NCBI GenBank assembly: GCA_964502145.1
Contig: CAZCVI010000037.1
Location: forward strand, 1 to 64,000
DNA: 64,000 bases
Origin: CAZCVI01 sp964502145
GTDB taxonomy: Bacteria > Acidobacteriota > Aminicenantia > UBA2199
Reading direction: 5' to 3'
The notes under the pieces: generated by a model
Told to the model about the DNA's origin: nothing
What the model saw: the letters and a program-made list of their open reading frames with translations, nothing else
Databases searched by the model: none
In this document: one piece after another, positions 41,009-49,989 of the stretch
Layout: every line of letters begins with the position of its first letter
Position numbering within the stretch: position 1 is the first letter of the stretch
Position numbers and translations under genes: made by a program

Positions 41009-41110
41009 ACGGTCGTCTGGTATTTTGTTTTAAACCAAGAAACACACGAAGAAGAAAAAAAACTTCATCTCTTCGGGGGTGGCGTCTTAACCTCCTGACT
41101 TTAGGTTTAT

Positions 41111-42742
41111 TTATAATTCTCTTTTGATGGCTTTTTCTTCTTTCAGGCGTTTCTTTTCCGGGTAAACTTTGACTTCGTTTTTGAGCCATTTTTCTGGGTA
41201 ACCCACTTCTTCCGGTCTGCCTTTTTCATTTTGAATGTATCCGTCATTGTATTTCGTGACCAGGAAATCGGCCAAACGCCACCATTTTTTTATCGCCGTT
41301 TCCGCATTGGCGGTGCAATAGTTGGTCAGGTAGGTGGGAACGAGTTGGGGATTGGTTTTTAATAGGGCTTGAGCTGTGGCTTCAATGGCGGGTTGGAGAT
41401 TGAATTGGAGGTCTTCGATCTCTTGTTGAACTTTTTGTATGTCTTTGATCATATAATTCCAACGGAGATTGGCGTAATTGGCGACAAAATTAAAAGCCCA
41501 CCATGCCGAGTCACGCGTGAATTGTTGGAGTGTGCCAGTAGTATAACATTCAGGCAGCTCGGTAATAGAAGTATAGAAAGGAACAAATACATTGGTATAG
41601 GGATTATCAAAACCGAACCAATTGATGCCACCAATCTCATCAGGAACATGGGCACGGGATTGGGAAATAAAAACAAACCCAGCCTGTTGTGTCGCAATAG
41701 GTCGTTCCCAGGAATATTTTTTACCTTCCACCTCCCATTTCATGGGTCGCCAACGATCTGGAGCGCCAAAGGGACCAGCCGTGACATCCTGCGTCATGTC
41801 AAATTCGGTGCCCTCGTAATGATCACGATGCAAGGCAATCACATCACGAACAGAAAGTTTCTGATCGGGAGTGATATACAAATCATAGGGGGTGGCGTTC
41901 TTTTTGGAAGAACTATAATCAGGGGAAAGATGGAGTGACGGTGCAACGCGATGGAAAATACTCCATACACGACGAAGGGAATAACGGGTTTGTTCTTCCG
42001 TGGGAGGATTGTAGGTTTGGGTGAAACTGAAAGGGATCTTACTCTTGGGATTATAATACCCTTTTTCAATGGCGAAAGAGATGGCATTTTTCGAGTAACG
42101 GCAATTTTCAGGGTCATTGAGGGGGAACTCACCGATACGAGCCATGTTAGCAGTGGCGCAGATTTTACCGTCAGGAATACGAATGGCAACCCAGACGGCC
42201 CCTTTCGTGCCTTTGCCAGTGCCAAAGATTTCAAAGAGCCATACTTCTTCTTTATCGGCGATGGAAATGGATTCGCCTTCACTGGCATACCCGTATTGTT
42301 CTACCAGGGAAGTCATGACATCAATGGCTTCACGTGCTGTTTTGGCTCGTTGCAGGGTAATGAGCATGAGGGGGTAATAATCGAACAAACTCTCTTCATC
42401 CACCAATTCGGGGCGTCCACCAGCAGTGGTTTCACCAAGAGCCAGTTGGAACTCGTTGATTAAACCCACTACTTTATAGGTATGGGCGACTTGGGGTATT
42501 TTTCCTTTTGCGTTTCTCCAACCCATCAGTTCCGCCATTTCGCCGGGTTGATAGTCGGCGGCGGGAATGATGCGGGGACGCGGATGGAACTCACCGTCGC
42601 AAGAATAACTGATCATGGTGGAACCATCCTTGGAAGCACCTTTGGTCACGAGTATGGAAGTACAAGCGTGCTGGGGGTGAGGGAGAAACAGGAACACAAA
42701 CATGGTTAAAATGAAAATAACGATCATGTCTCTTCGATTCAT
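41111..42742 (-). CDS. C69 family dipeptidase, secreted
   Basis: 543 residues. The signal peptide (MIVIFILTMFVFLFLPHPQHA) is followed directly by Cys27 in CTSILVTKGAS, the N-terminal nucleophile of the C69/U34 (Ntn-hydrolase) family. SYSCDGEFHPRPR and the conserved WLFEIFGTG region are also present, and the length is typical. Cleavage to expose Cys27 activates the enzyme, which cuts dipeptides in the periplasm or outside. aaggag lies about 8 nt before the ATG. Confidence 0.92.
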   Translation of the reverse strand: MNRRDMIVIFILTMFVFLFLPHPQHACTSILVTKGASKDGSTMISYSCDGEFHPRPRIIPAADYQPGEMAELMGWRNAKGKIPQVAHTYKVVGLINEFQLALGETTAGGRPELVDEESLFDYYPLMLITLQRAKTAREAIDVMTSLVEQYGYASEGESISIADKEEVWLFEIFGTGKGTKGAVWVAIRIPDGKICATANMARIGEFPLNDPENCRYSKNAISFAIEKGYYNPKSKIPFSFTQTYNPPTEEQTRYSLRRVWSIFHRVAPSLHLSPDYSSSKKNATPYDLYITPDQKLSVRDVIALHRDHYEGTEFDMTQDVTAGPFGAPDRWRPMKWEVEGKKYSWERPIATQQAGFVFISQSRAHVPDEIGGINWFGFDNPYTNVFVPFYTSITELPECYTTGTLQQFTRDSAWWAFNFVANYANLRWNYMIKDIQKVQQEIEDLQFNLQPAIEATAQALLKTNPQLVPTYLTNYCTANAETAIKKWWRLADFLVTKYNDGYIQNEKGRPEEVGYPEKWLKNEVKVYPEKKRLKEEKAIKREL

Positions 42743-42885
42743 TGGTCTACTCCTTTTTAATAATTTCGTGATAATTCAAGAAAAAATTATCGCACAGATA
42801 TTGGTCTTTGGCAAGAGGGAGGAAATAAATGGGGAAGAATTAAAAATTAAGCAGACGCTATGGATGATGGGAATAGATATTCGGG

Positions 42886-43590
42886 CTATGGTGCCTCATA
42901 TTCCACTACCCGCGCTTTTTCATCAAGAGGAACCTTTGATTGAAATACCGATTCCTTCTGTTTTTCCCATAAATTCCAATAAACTCCCTGCCTATTGAGT
43001 AACTGATCATGCGTTCCTTGTTCACAAATTATACCATTTTCCAGTACCATTAACCGCTCAAATTCACTGATCGAATTCAGGCGGTGTGCTATAACGATAA
43101 CCGTTTTGTCTTTATACTTTTTGAGCAACTCCCTCAATGCATAACGTTCGGATTCATAATCAAGGTTTGAAGTACCTTCGTCGATGATTAATAATTCGGC
43201 ATTCTGTAGAAGCATATTGACGACTTCTAAACGCTGCACCTCTCCACCGGATAACTCTGCTTTAAATTCATGTTTTCCGTTCAGGCTCAAATTGAACATA
43301 CTCAGTGTAAGTTTCAAATAGTCATCTTTGTCATACTCTTCTACATCGGCATCTAAGATTATGGAGGATTGGGCAATCACCCCCACTTTACGCCTAAGAC
43401 TTTTACGTTCTATTTGTTGGATATTCTTCCCTGATATCAGTACTTCCCCCTTTGCAGAGACCAGCAACTTCAGTATCATTTTAATAAGGGTACTTTTGCC
43501 CTGGCCATTTTTTCCTATAAGAGCGACTTTTTCTCCGGGTTTTATGATAAAATTGAGTCCATCGAGAACTTTGCCTCCATTCTCTTTCAT
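42886..43590 (-). CDS. ABC ATPase domain without its membrane domain
   Basis: 234 residues, the nucleotide-binding domain of an exporter-type ABC protein. Walker A GKNGQGKST, signature ELSGGEVQR, Walker B LLIIDEGTSNLD and the H-loop IVIAHRLNSI are all present. Upstream codons remain in frame for several residues that look like the usual first strand (NFYVSIVKSC) before a TGA, and no transmembrane domain gene adjoins. It is probably the 3' remnant of a fused exporter that lost its membrane half, though the ATPase core is intact. Confidence 0.75.
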   Translation of the reverse strand: MKENGGKVLDGLNFIIKPGEKVALIGKNGQGKSTLIKMILKLLVSAKGEVLISGKNIQQIERKSLRRKVGVIAQSSIILDADVEEYDKDDYLKLTLSMFNLSLNGKHEFKAELSGGEVQRLEVVNMLLQNAELLIIDEGTSNLDYESERYALRELLKKYKDKTVIVIAHRLNSISEFERLMVLENGIICEQGTHDQLLNRQGVYWNLWEKQKESVFQSKVPLDEKARVVEYEAP

Positions 43591-43723
43591 GCAACTTTTG
43601 ACAATACTTACATAAAAATTTCATCCATCAAGAGTATACCATATTTCATTTTTTTAATAAACAGAATAAAGCCACCTCCAACCTTCCTTCCATCTCTTTC
43701 ATTGATTATTTTGACATTGCCTC

Positions 43724-43752
43724 TTGACTTTTCTTTCAGGTTTGGGTAAATT
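43724..43752 (+). promoter_or_regulatory. promoter of the five-repeat protein gene
   Basis: TTGACT, 17 bp, TAAATT, with a predicted leader of only about 12 nt that includes a ggggg tract. Confidence 0.55.
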
Positions 43753-43770
43753 GATGGGGGTGCAAAAACT

Positions 43771-46317
43771 ATGGGAAAAAAAATAGAACTAACAATTCCG
43801 GTTTCACAGTTGAAGTTTCAAGAGGATTACGTTTTGTTTAAATGGGAAAAAACGCCGTTGCTTTTACCCCGGGAAGATTTCCCCATCCATTTTCCTACCG
43901 AGGTATGGGAGAAACTGGAATACTTTAAAACGGCTCTGCCAGGACAACTCCATCTTGCCCTGACCTTTCCATGGTTCAAAGCAGGAATTGAATTTTCCGA
44001 GATTCACCTCACCCCATCGGACGTGCAAAATTTTAAAGACAAGGTGGCTGCGATAACCGATTTTATCCACACTATCCAAACGGCCATCAACAAAAAAGAA
44101 TTAAACGTGGAAACTGTACAAGCGCTTTTAAAAACAGGGAACCTGCACCTGGATAATGTCTCTTTGAACCGGTTTCTCAGCCAAATAATTGACAATATCC
44201 CGCCCAGTCACGTGATGGAACCACTGCTTATTCCACTCTCAACACTCCAGTACAACGACAATGGCATACAATTTACTTTTAATGGCACGCTTTTGGAAAT
44301 CCCCAACCAGAACCTGATCTTCACAGCTACGACCTATGGCGAGTTAATTAAAAAATTCCTGACAGGCGACCTGACAGTAGAGTTTCATAAACAACGTATC
44401 GTGAAATGGAACAGTAACCTGGGAAAACTCGAAACAATAGATGCTCCGCTTAGAATTTCGGGGAACACTCTGCCACGGATGTCGATGATGGATTATCAGA
44501 CGGCGATTCAAAACATAGTTAAAATTGAAAAATTAATTAAAACCGAGGCAGAAAAGAACACGTTAACCCGCGAGTTGGCCATCCGTATTTTTAATGAAAA
44601 TGGATTCACAGGTGATTTTTCCCGCTTTAACCCGATTATCGCCCATTTTGTCAATCAGATTCCACCGCAAGAATCAACGGTGTCCCACACGGTATTACCG
44701 GCCCAATTAATCCCCAGACCGGGCGGCGCTCTTTTTAAATACAGGTCCACTTATTTCATGATCTATGACACGCAATTAAAATTGGAACTCTATCACTTCC
44801 CACCGGAATTTGTCCAATTCATTAATGGCAGCATTTGCGCGATGATAAAAATTCGCCGCTACATCCACTGGGATACTGCAAAAGAAAAACTTAATGTGGA
44901 CAGAATCGTGCTGGAGGTGGAGTCGGTGTCAATGAGTTTGCCGGAATTTAACGCCTTCCAAAGACAAAAAATGATGATCGCGGCGATTGCCCAAGAACTG
45001 GATCTGTTAATCGAAAAAAACTGCTTGACACTGGATAAAGCGGCAGAACTCTTTAAAAACCTGGAATATGAATTATCCCTGGTTTTACTCAACCGTTTCC
45101 TGAAACGTTACATTGATGAAGGACCCCAGGTAGTCAGTACCGAAGTACATACGATTCCGCTTTCCGAACTGGAATACCGCCCGGATACCGTTATTTTCAA
45201 ATACCAGGATCAACCCTACCCCATTGCCAGCCAATCGTTTCCTTTTGAATTGGGCCCGATCTTGGAAGAGATGAAACCGCAATTACCGGGGTCGATTGAA
45301 ATCTTTTTCCTGCATTTTCACCACCGTTGCTGGGACGGGGTTAAAGGAGAGGTTTTAGTCGAGGAAACAGCCCAGAACCTGGGCCGATGGGAGATTCCAA
45401 ACGACACCATCCAGGCCTTTTTAACGTTCCGCCAATCCTCCATAAACACGGCAATAAAAAAGATGTGCGCGGACGGTTCTGTTAGCATGGAAAAAGTAGA
45501 GGAATTACTTCTTGCCTGGGGATTAAATGCCTTTCACCAACCTATCGCCAACTCCATTATCGCGGACGTGCCACCCTGGGAAAGTCAAACGGTATCACGG
45601 GTTTTCTTCAAAGATATTAGCTATGGCATGAATGAGATCACGGTGACTGTTTCAACCGGTCGTTCATGGAGAATTCCTACCACCAACCTCACCATTAAGA
45701 GCGCCCCTTCTCTGGACCATATTAAACAGGTGTTCAAAGGTTTTATGGATGTGATTGAAATAAATCCCCACCGTTTCTTCTGGGATGCAATGATGGGAAA
45801 GCTGGTTATTTCAACCGGTCCGATCTCGCTTCAACTGGCCATGGATGAAGAAACCCGCGCTCTTTTTAAAAAGATGACAGCCATCTTCGTGGAACTGTGC
45901 AACACGCTGGGCACGGATGCGGCAATTAACCATGTGACTGCTCCCTGGTTTGATTTTGATAATCTCAAGGCTATTCCCTATTCAAAAAAGCAGTTGGAAG
46001 AAAAAGGATACGACCCACTTTATGTGAATGAATTGATTGCTATGGCGGAACAAGTGTTTCCCACCCAGGAGGATTTATGGTTCAAGATAAAAAACTGTCT
46101 GGTCTGGGAACGTCCCGTTCATGGAGCAGCCACGTATGTTTTTCAATGGCCCGCACAACCCCTCGAACAGTTTATGGGTTCCATCTGGGGTTATCCCACC
46201 CTCAATCAAATCGTAAGCAGTCGTGCCACCACGGGTTATCAAGGCAGAGTCATCCATTCCAGTCAATTTGAATGGAAAAGACATCTCGCCACCATATTAG
46301 CACGGGTTAAATCCTAA
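43771..46317 (+). CDS. large protein of five internal repeats, unknown function
   Basis: 848 residues, soluble, not recognised. Five units of about 150 residues start near residues 5, 149, 305, 455 and 613. Each opens with a beta segment of the form IPxSxLxYxxxxIxFxxxxxxxxIP, and the first four each end in a helical pair with NRFLxxxIxxxPP (for example LNRFLSQIIDNIPP). The last ~90 residues form a distinct tail (KKQLEEKGYDPLYVNEL ... HLATILARVKS). No catalytic motif stands out. The repeats are diverged, so the duplication is old. It is monocistronic with a good promoter. Confidence 0.8.
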   Translation: MGKKIELTIPVSQLKFQEDYVLFKWEKTPLLLPREDFPIHFPTEVWEKLEYFKTALPGQLHLALTFPWFKAGIEFSEIHLTPSDVQNFKDKVAAITDFIHTIQTAINKKELNVETVQALLKTGNLHLDNVSLNRFLSQIIDNIPPSHVMEPLLIPLSTLQYNDNGIQFTFNGTLLEIPNQNLIFTATTYGELIKKFLTGDLTVEFHKQRIVKWNSNLGKLETIDAPLRISGNTLPRMSMMDYQTAIQNIVKIEKLIKTEAEKNTLTRELAIRIFNENGFTGDFSRFNPIIAHFVNQIPPQESTVSHTVLPAQLIPRPGGALFKYRSTYFMIYDTQLKLELYHFPPEFVQFINGSICAMIKIRRYIHWDTAKEKLNVDRIVLEVESVSMSLPEFNAFQRQKMMIAAIAQELDLLIEKNCLTLDKAAELFKNLEYELSLVLLNRFLKRYIDEGPQVVSTEVHTIPLSELEYRPDTVIFKYQDQPYPIASQSFPFELGPILEEMKPQLPGSIEIFFLHFHHRCWDGVKGEVLVEETAQNLGRWEIPNDTIQAFLTFRQSSINTAIKKMCADGSVSMEKVEELLLAWGLNAFHQPIANSIIADVPPWESQTVSRVFFKDISYGMNEITVTVSTGRSWRIPTTNLTIKSAPSLDHIKQVFKGFMDVIEINPHRFFWDAMMGKLVISTGPISLQLAMDEETRALFKKMTAIFVELCNTLGTDAAINHVTAPWFDFDNLKAIPYSKKQLEEKGYDPLYVNELIAMAEQVFPTQEDLWFKIKNCLVWERPVHGAATYVFQWPAQPLEQFMGSIWGYPTLNQIVSSRATTGYQGRVIHSSQFEWKRHLATILARVKS

Positions 46318-46342
46318 TCTACTACCCATTGTTTCATTTTTT

Positions 46343-46378
46343 GTCCATATAGTCCAGCTAGTCCAGTTTGTCCAGAGT
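46343..46378. repeat. 9-bp repeat element E8 (one arm)
   Basis: Four units, gtccatata, gtccagcta, gtccagttt and gtccagagt. The unit type is that of E1, but no inverted arm or family end is present. Confidence 0.6.
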
Positions 46379-46428
46379 GTTCACCCTGTTTTAAAACATT
46401 GGTGTGGCAAGAAAAAAAAATTAATCTC

Positions 46429-46457
46429 TTGAATTCTACGTCAACTTGCTATAAAAT
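46429..46457 (+). promoter_or_regulatory. promoter of the GNAT/M20/PepD gene run
   Basis: TTGAAT, 17 bp, TAAAAT, with a leader of about 85 nt before the ATG at 46548 and aaggaagg as ribosome binding site. Confidence 0.5.
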
Positions 46458-46547
46458 TCCAAACTAAAAGCGAATCGGGGAAAACGTTAAAATAATACGT
46501 CTTCTCCAAGGATACTTAAATAACAAATACAAGGAAGGAAATAAATT

Positions 46548-47093
46548 ATGACTTTAAATAGTGACGAAGAAGCAGATAGTAAAAAGAAAAAAGAGACTAT
46601 AACCCTCCGCGAAATGAACATTGACGACCTGGCCCCGGTGTTTCATCTGGGCGAAAAACTGTTTACCGCCGATACATTCCCCAACCTCTATCGCACCTGG
46701 GATGAATTCGAGGTGATCGCCTCGTTTCAAGATGCACCGGAATTTTGCATGGTGGCAGAATTCAAAGGGAAATTGGTGGGCTTTGTATTGGGCACTACTA
46801 TTTCCAAAAAACAATCCTCTTGGAAATACGGCTACTTAGTCTGGCTGGGTGTCGAACCGGACTTTCAATCCAGGGGTATCGCCGCGAGACTGTTCCACCA
46901 GTTCCGCAATCTGATGTTAGAAGATGGTGTGCGTATGCTCCTGGTGGATACGGCAGCAGATAACCTCCCGGCTATTAATTTCTTCGAGAAACAGGGTTTT
47001 GAAAAACCCCAGAAACACGTTTACCTTCAGTTGAACCTGGACAGCGACCGCTCGGAACGGTTAAACCTCAAGGATAAGAATCACAATGACTGA
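46548..47093 (+). CDS. GNAT family N-acetyltransferase
   Basis: 181 residues. It has the acetyl-CoA site signature GVEPDFQSRGIAARLF (Q/RxxGxG/A form) and the late strand-helix VDTAADNLPAINFFEKQGF, as in RimI-like enzymes. It transfers an acetyl group to an amine; the substrate could be a protein N-terminus or a small molecule. It overlaps the next gene, an M20 amidohydrolase, by 8 bp. The pairing of acetyltransferase with deacylase suggests that they act on the same class of compound. Confidence 0.88.
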   Translation: MTLNSDEEADSKKKKETITLREMNIDDLAPVFHLGEKLFTADTFPNLYRTWDEFEVIASFQDAPEFCMVAEFKGKLVGFVLGTTISKKQSSWKYGYLVWLGVEPDFQSRGIAARLFHQFRNLMLEDGVRMLLVDTAADNLPAINFFEKQGFEKPQKHVYLQLNLDSDRSERLNLKDKNHND

Positions 47094-48288
47094 TGCTCTT
47101 AAAAAAAATCCCTTAAAACATGAAACCTTAAAAACAAGACCTTTACGAAAAAAAGCCCTGAAAAAGAAAATCGGGGCGTATGACGATAATACGATTCAAC
47201 CGTCACGACTGCGATCATTGCTAAAAAACATGATTGATATTTACAGCCCCCACGGCAAAGAAACAGAGATCGCTGATTTTCTATATCATTACCTTAAAAA
47301 ACATGGCCTGCCAGTGATTCGTCAACAAGTGGAAGAAGACAGGGAGAACATCCTGGTCATTCCCGCGATAGAGGAGCCACAACTGGTATTGTTAGGCCAC
47401 GTGGACACAGTACCTGCCCCGGATTTTGATAATTATAAATACAACGTGACCAGTCACGACCGCGACACTATTAGTGGTCTTGGTTCGGCTGATATGAAAG
47501 GCGGTTGCGCTGCCATGATCGAAGCCTATATCCAGCACTGGCACCAATGCCCTACACCACCACCCGCCGCCTTGGCCCTGGTAGTCGGCGAAGAAGAAAG
47601 TGGCGATGGCACCTCTACCTTTCTTTCCGAATACACCTTTCCTTATGCCATTGTAGGCGAACCCACCAACCTGAACCCCTGTTTCAGCCATTACGGCTAT
47701 ATCGAAGCCAATATCAGCACCCGTGGTAAAGGTATCCACGCGTCTCTGGCCCCGGCAGGCGTGAACGCTATTGAAGTCATGATGCATCAACTCCTCAAAA
47801 TCATGGAATACCTCAAAAACCATCGCCCCGAAGTGATCTACAATATCCGTAATTTATCCAGTTCTCATAAAGGTTTTGTCGTTCCTGAATATTGCGAGGT
47901 CTGGATTGATTTCCATGTGCCCCCCCATTCCGCTATCGGGGATATCATTTACGAGTTGGAAGAGCTCTTCGTTAATGAAGGACAGGCAAAAACCGATTTT
48001 AACGCCACCATTCATTTTACCTATATTCACTCCGGTTATGAATTGCCGGAAAAAGGGAAATTCTACGATACTCTGCACACTATCTATCAGAAGGATAATC
48101 TCCCTTTTGAACCCAGTAGTTTCCGCAGCCATTCCGACGCCAACTTATTATGGGCAGCAGGAGTACGCCCTATTCTCATCGGACCCGGTCAATTGGAAGT
48201 CTCCCACATGCCCGATGAATTTGTCTCTTTTCGTCAGGTTCTTCAAGCGACCCACATATACAGCCGTATATTACAATCATTAGAATGA
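47086..48288 (+). CDS. M20 family peptidase/deacylase (ArgE/DapE/LysK-like)
   Basis: 400 residues. After a basic N-terminal extension (about 40 residues, Lys/Leu rich) comes the M20 metal-dependent fold: LLGHVDTVPAPDF (first His and Asp), GLGSADMKGG (bridging Asp), GEEESGDGT (catalytic Glu) and VGEPTNLNP. The YSPHGKE opening resembles LysK/ArgE-type enzymes that remove acyl or carrier groups from amino acids. It is coupled to the GNAT gene. The true start could lie within the basic extension. Confidence 0.85.
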   Translation: MTDALKKNPLKHETLKTRPLRKKALKKKIGAYDDNTIQPSRLRSLLKNMIDIYSPHGKETEIADFLYHYLKKHGLPVIRQQVEEDRENILVIPAIEEPQLVLLGHVDTVPAPDFDNYKYNVTSHDRDTISGLGSADMKGGCAAMIEAYIQHWHQCPTPPPAALALVVGEEESGDGTSTFLSEYTFPYAIVGEPTNLNPCFSHYGYIEANISTRGKGIHASLAPAGVNAIEVMMHQLLKIMEYLKNHRPEVIYNIRNLSSSHKGFVVPEYCEVWIDFHVPPHSAIGDIIYELEELFVNEGQAKTDFNATIHFTYIHSGYELPEKGKFYDTLHTIYQKDNLPFEPSSFRSHSDANLLWAAGVRPILIGPGQLEVSHMPDEFVSFRQVLQATHIYSRILQSLE

Positions 48289-48344
48289 AAAAAAATAACA
48301 CGTCGGGGACACGCCACTCTTCCCCGTCACATTGGAGAAAATAA

Positions 48345-49949
48345 ATGAACAAAGAATCTTTTTTTACACCGCAACCCATCAATGATTTTTTTTATGATAT
48401 CTGCCAGAAGCCGCATGGTTCGGGTCAGGAAAATGAAGTAAGGCAATACGTCATCGAAGTTATCAACCAATTCAATCAAAAACATCCGCAACACCCGATT
48501 CAGATCGTTCATTATGACAAAAAGGCCAACACTCCGGGGCAACGGGTCATTGTATTGCGAAAAGAAGCGGCTCCTGGCTTGGTGGGAAAACCGACGGTCA
48601 TTTTGCAAGCACACATGGACATGGTTTGTGTTCCCCACGACAATATATTCCCACTGGCCCTCAATAAATATACCGATGAAGAGGGCATCACATGGTTAAA
48701 AGCGGGTGGCAAAACAGAAAAAGATGGCACTACCCTGGGCGCGGATAATGGTATGGGCGTGGCCACTGCGCTGGCGATTATTACGGATACAGAACAGAAT
48801 TACGGACCCATCGAATGCCTGTTTACCGTTCAGGAAGAAACCAACTTGGCCGGTGCCAGGGAATTCGATCTGAACTGGCTCACGGGTTCAGCGTATATCA
48901 ACCTGGATTCAGAAGATAAAGATATTATTACGTATGGTAGTGCGGGTGGTTCGGAAGCACTCTATAAATGGAAACCCCAGACTGAGTTTATCCCCGCGAA
49001 CAATATCACGTATAACATTCGTCTTCTCGGACTTAAAGGTGGTCATTCGGGAGTAAACATCGCGGATGGTAATGCCAACGGCATCAAAATACTGGCAGAA
49101 CTGCTGAACCACTTGAGAACAGTTATAAAACCCGGTTTTAATCTGGTCTCTTTCACTGGCGGTATTGCCAGTAATGCTATCCCCAACGATGTCGTCGCCA
49201 TCATTACCTTCGATGCCCAGTACATACAGGACGTTTCTAACCAATGCCATGAAATACTGACTGGCTTCAAACAACTCTATAAGAACACCGACCCCGATTT
49301 TACATGGCAAATAACACCGGTTGATAATTCCCTCCAGATGATAGCGACCGTGGATTCAAATAACCTGCTTGAACTATTAACGCTCCTGCCCACAGGCCCG
49401 CTTAAAATGATTGCTTCCAGACCGGAAGTAGTGGAAACTTCCGCCAATCTGGCCATCATTAAAGCGAACACTGCCATGGTAAACATCCACTGTTCCACGC
49501 GCAGTTCCAATGAAAATTCATTGGCCATCATCGAAACCATCCAAAAAGCGGCAGCCCGTCTCTTCGGTTTGGAAATGTTTTTGGACCTCGATACTTTCGA
49601 CCCCCAAGACCTGCTCAATGAAGAATATCCGATAGAGAACAGTGGTATTTTAATCATCAGTGGTAATTATCCCGGATGGGAACCGAATGAAAAATCCCCG
49701 CTCCTGACTATAGCCAAAGAAGTTTATCAGGACATATACAAAGGGAAATTCCAGGCCCAGATCATCCATGCGGGATTGGAATGCGGCTGGGTAGTTAAAC
49801 GTTTCGCCGCAACCGGACGCAGAATCGATTGCATCTCCATCGGCCCATCCGCCAGAGGTCTACACACCTGGAACGAAAGATTGGACACGGCTTCGGTGGA
49901 ACCCTTCTACCGTAGTGTCATCGAAATCATAAAAAAAGTCCAAGCTTAA
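48345..49949 (+). CDS. pepD: aminoacyl-histidine dipeptidase (M20C, PepD-like), copy 1
   Basis: 534 residues. Zinc ligands and catalytic residues lie in LQAHMDMVC, TLGADNGMGVATAL and TVQEETNLAGA. The GGHSGVNI element and the late IIHAGLECG motif complete the PepD set. It cleaves Xaa-His and other dipeptides in the cytoplasm. The start is supported by ggaga 8-10 nt upstream. A paralogue lies at 51670, separated by a minus-strand ATPase gene. Confidence 0.92.
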   Translation: MNKESFFTPQPINDFFYDICQKPHGSGQENEVRQYVIEVINQFNQKHPQHPIQIVHYDKKANTPGQRVIVLRKEAAPGLVGKPTVILQAHMDMVCVPHDNIFPLALNKYTDEEGITWLKAGGKTEKDGTTLGADNGMGVATALAIITDTEQNYGPIECLFTVQEETNLAGAREFDLNWLTGSAYINLDSEDKDIITYGSAGGSEALYKWKPQTEFIPANNITYNIRLLGLKGGHSGVNIADGNANGIKILAELLNHLRTVIKPGFNLVSFTGGIASNAIPNDVVAIITFDAQYIQDVSNQCHEILTGFKQLYKNTDPDFTWQITPVDNSLQMIATVDSNNLLELLTLLPTGPLKMIASRPEVVETSANLAIIKANTAMVNIHCSTRSSNENSLAIIETIQKAAARLFGLEMFLDLDTFDPQDLLNEEYPIENSGILIISGNYPGWEPNEKSPLLTIAKEVYQDIYKGKFQAQIIHAGLECGWVVKRFAATGRRIDCISIGPSARGLHTWNERLDTASVEPFYRSVIEIIKKVQA

Positions 49950-49989
49950 ACCAAACCCATCATATCACTATTTGTCCGGGGTGCTACCA

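Noticed and set aside
42702..42998. 98-codon plus-strand frame
   Set aside because: It overlaps the start of the C69 gene and the end of the ABC gene on the other strand. No ribosome binding site or family likeness.
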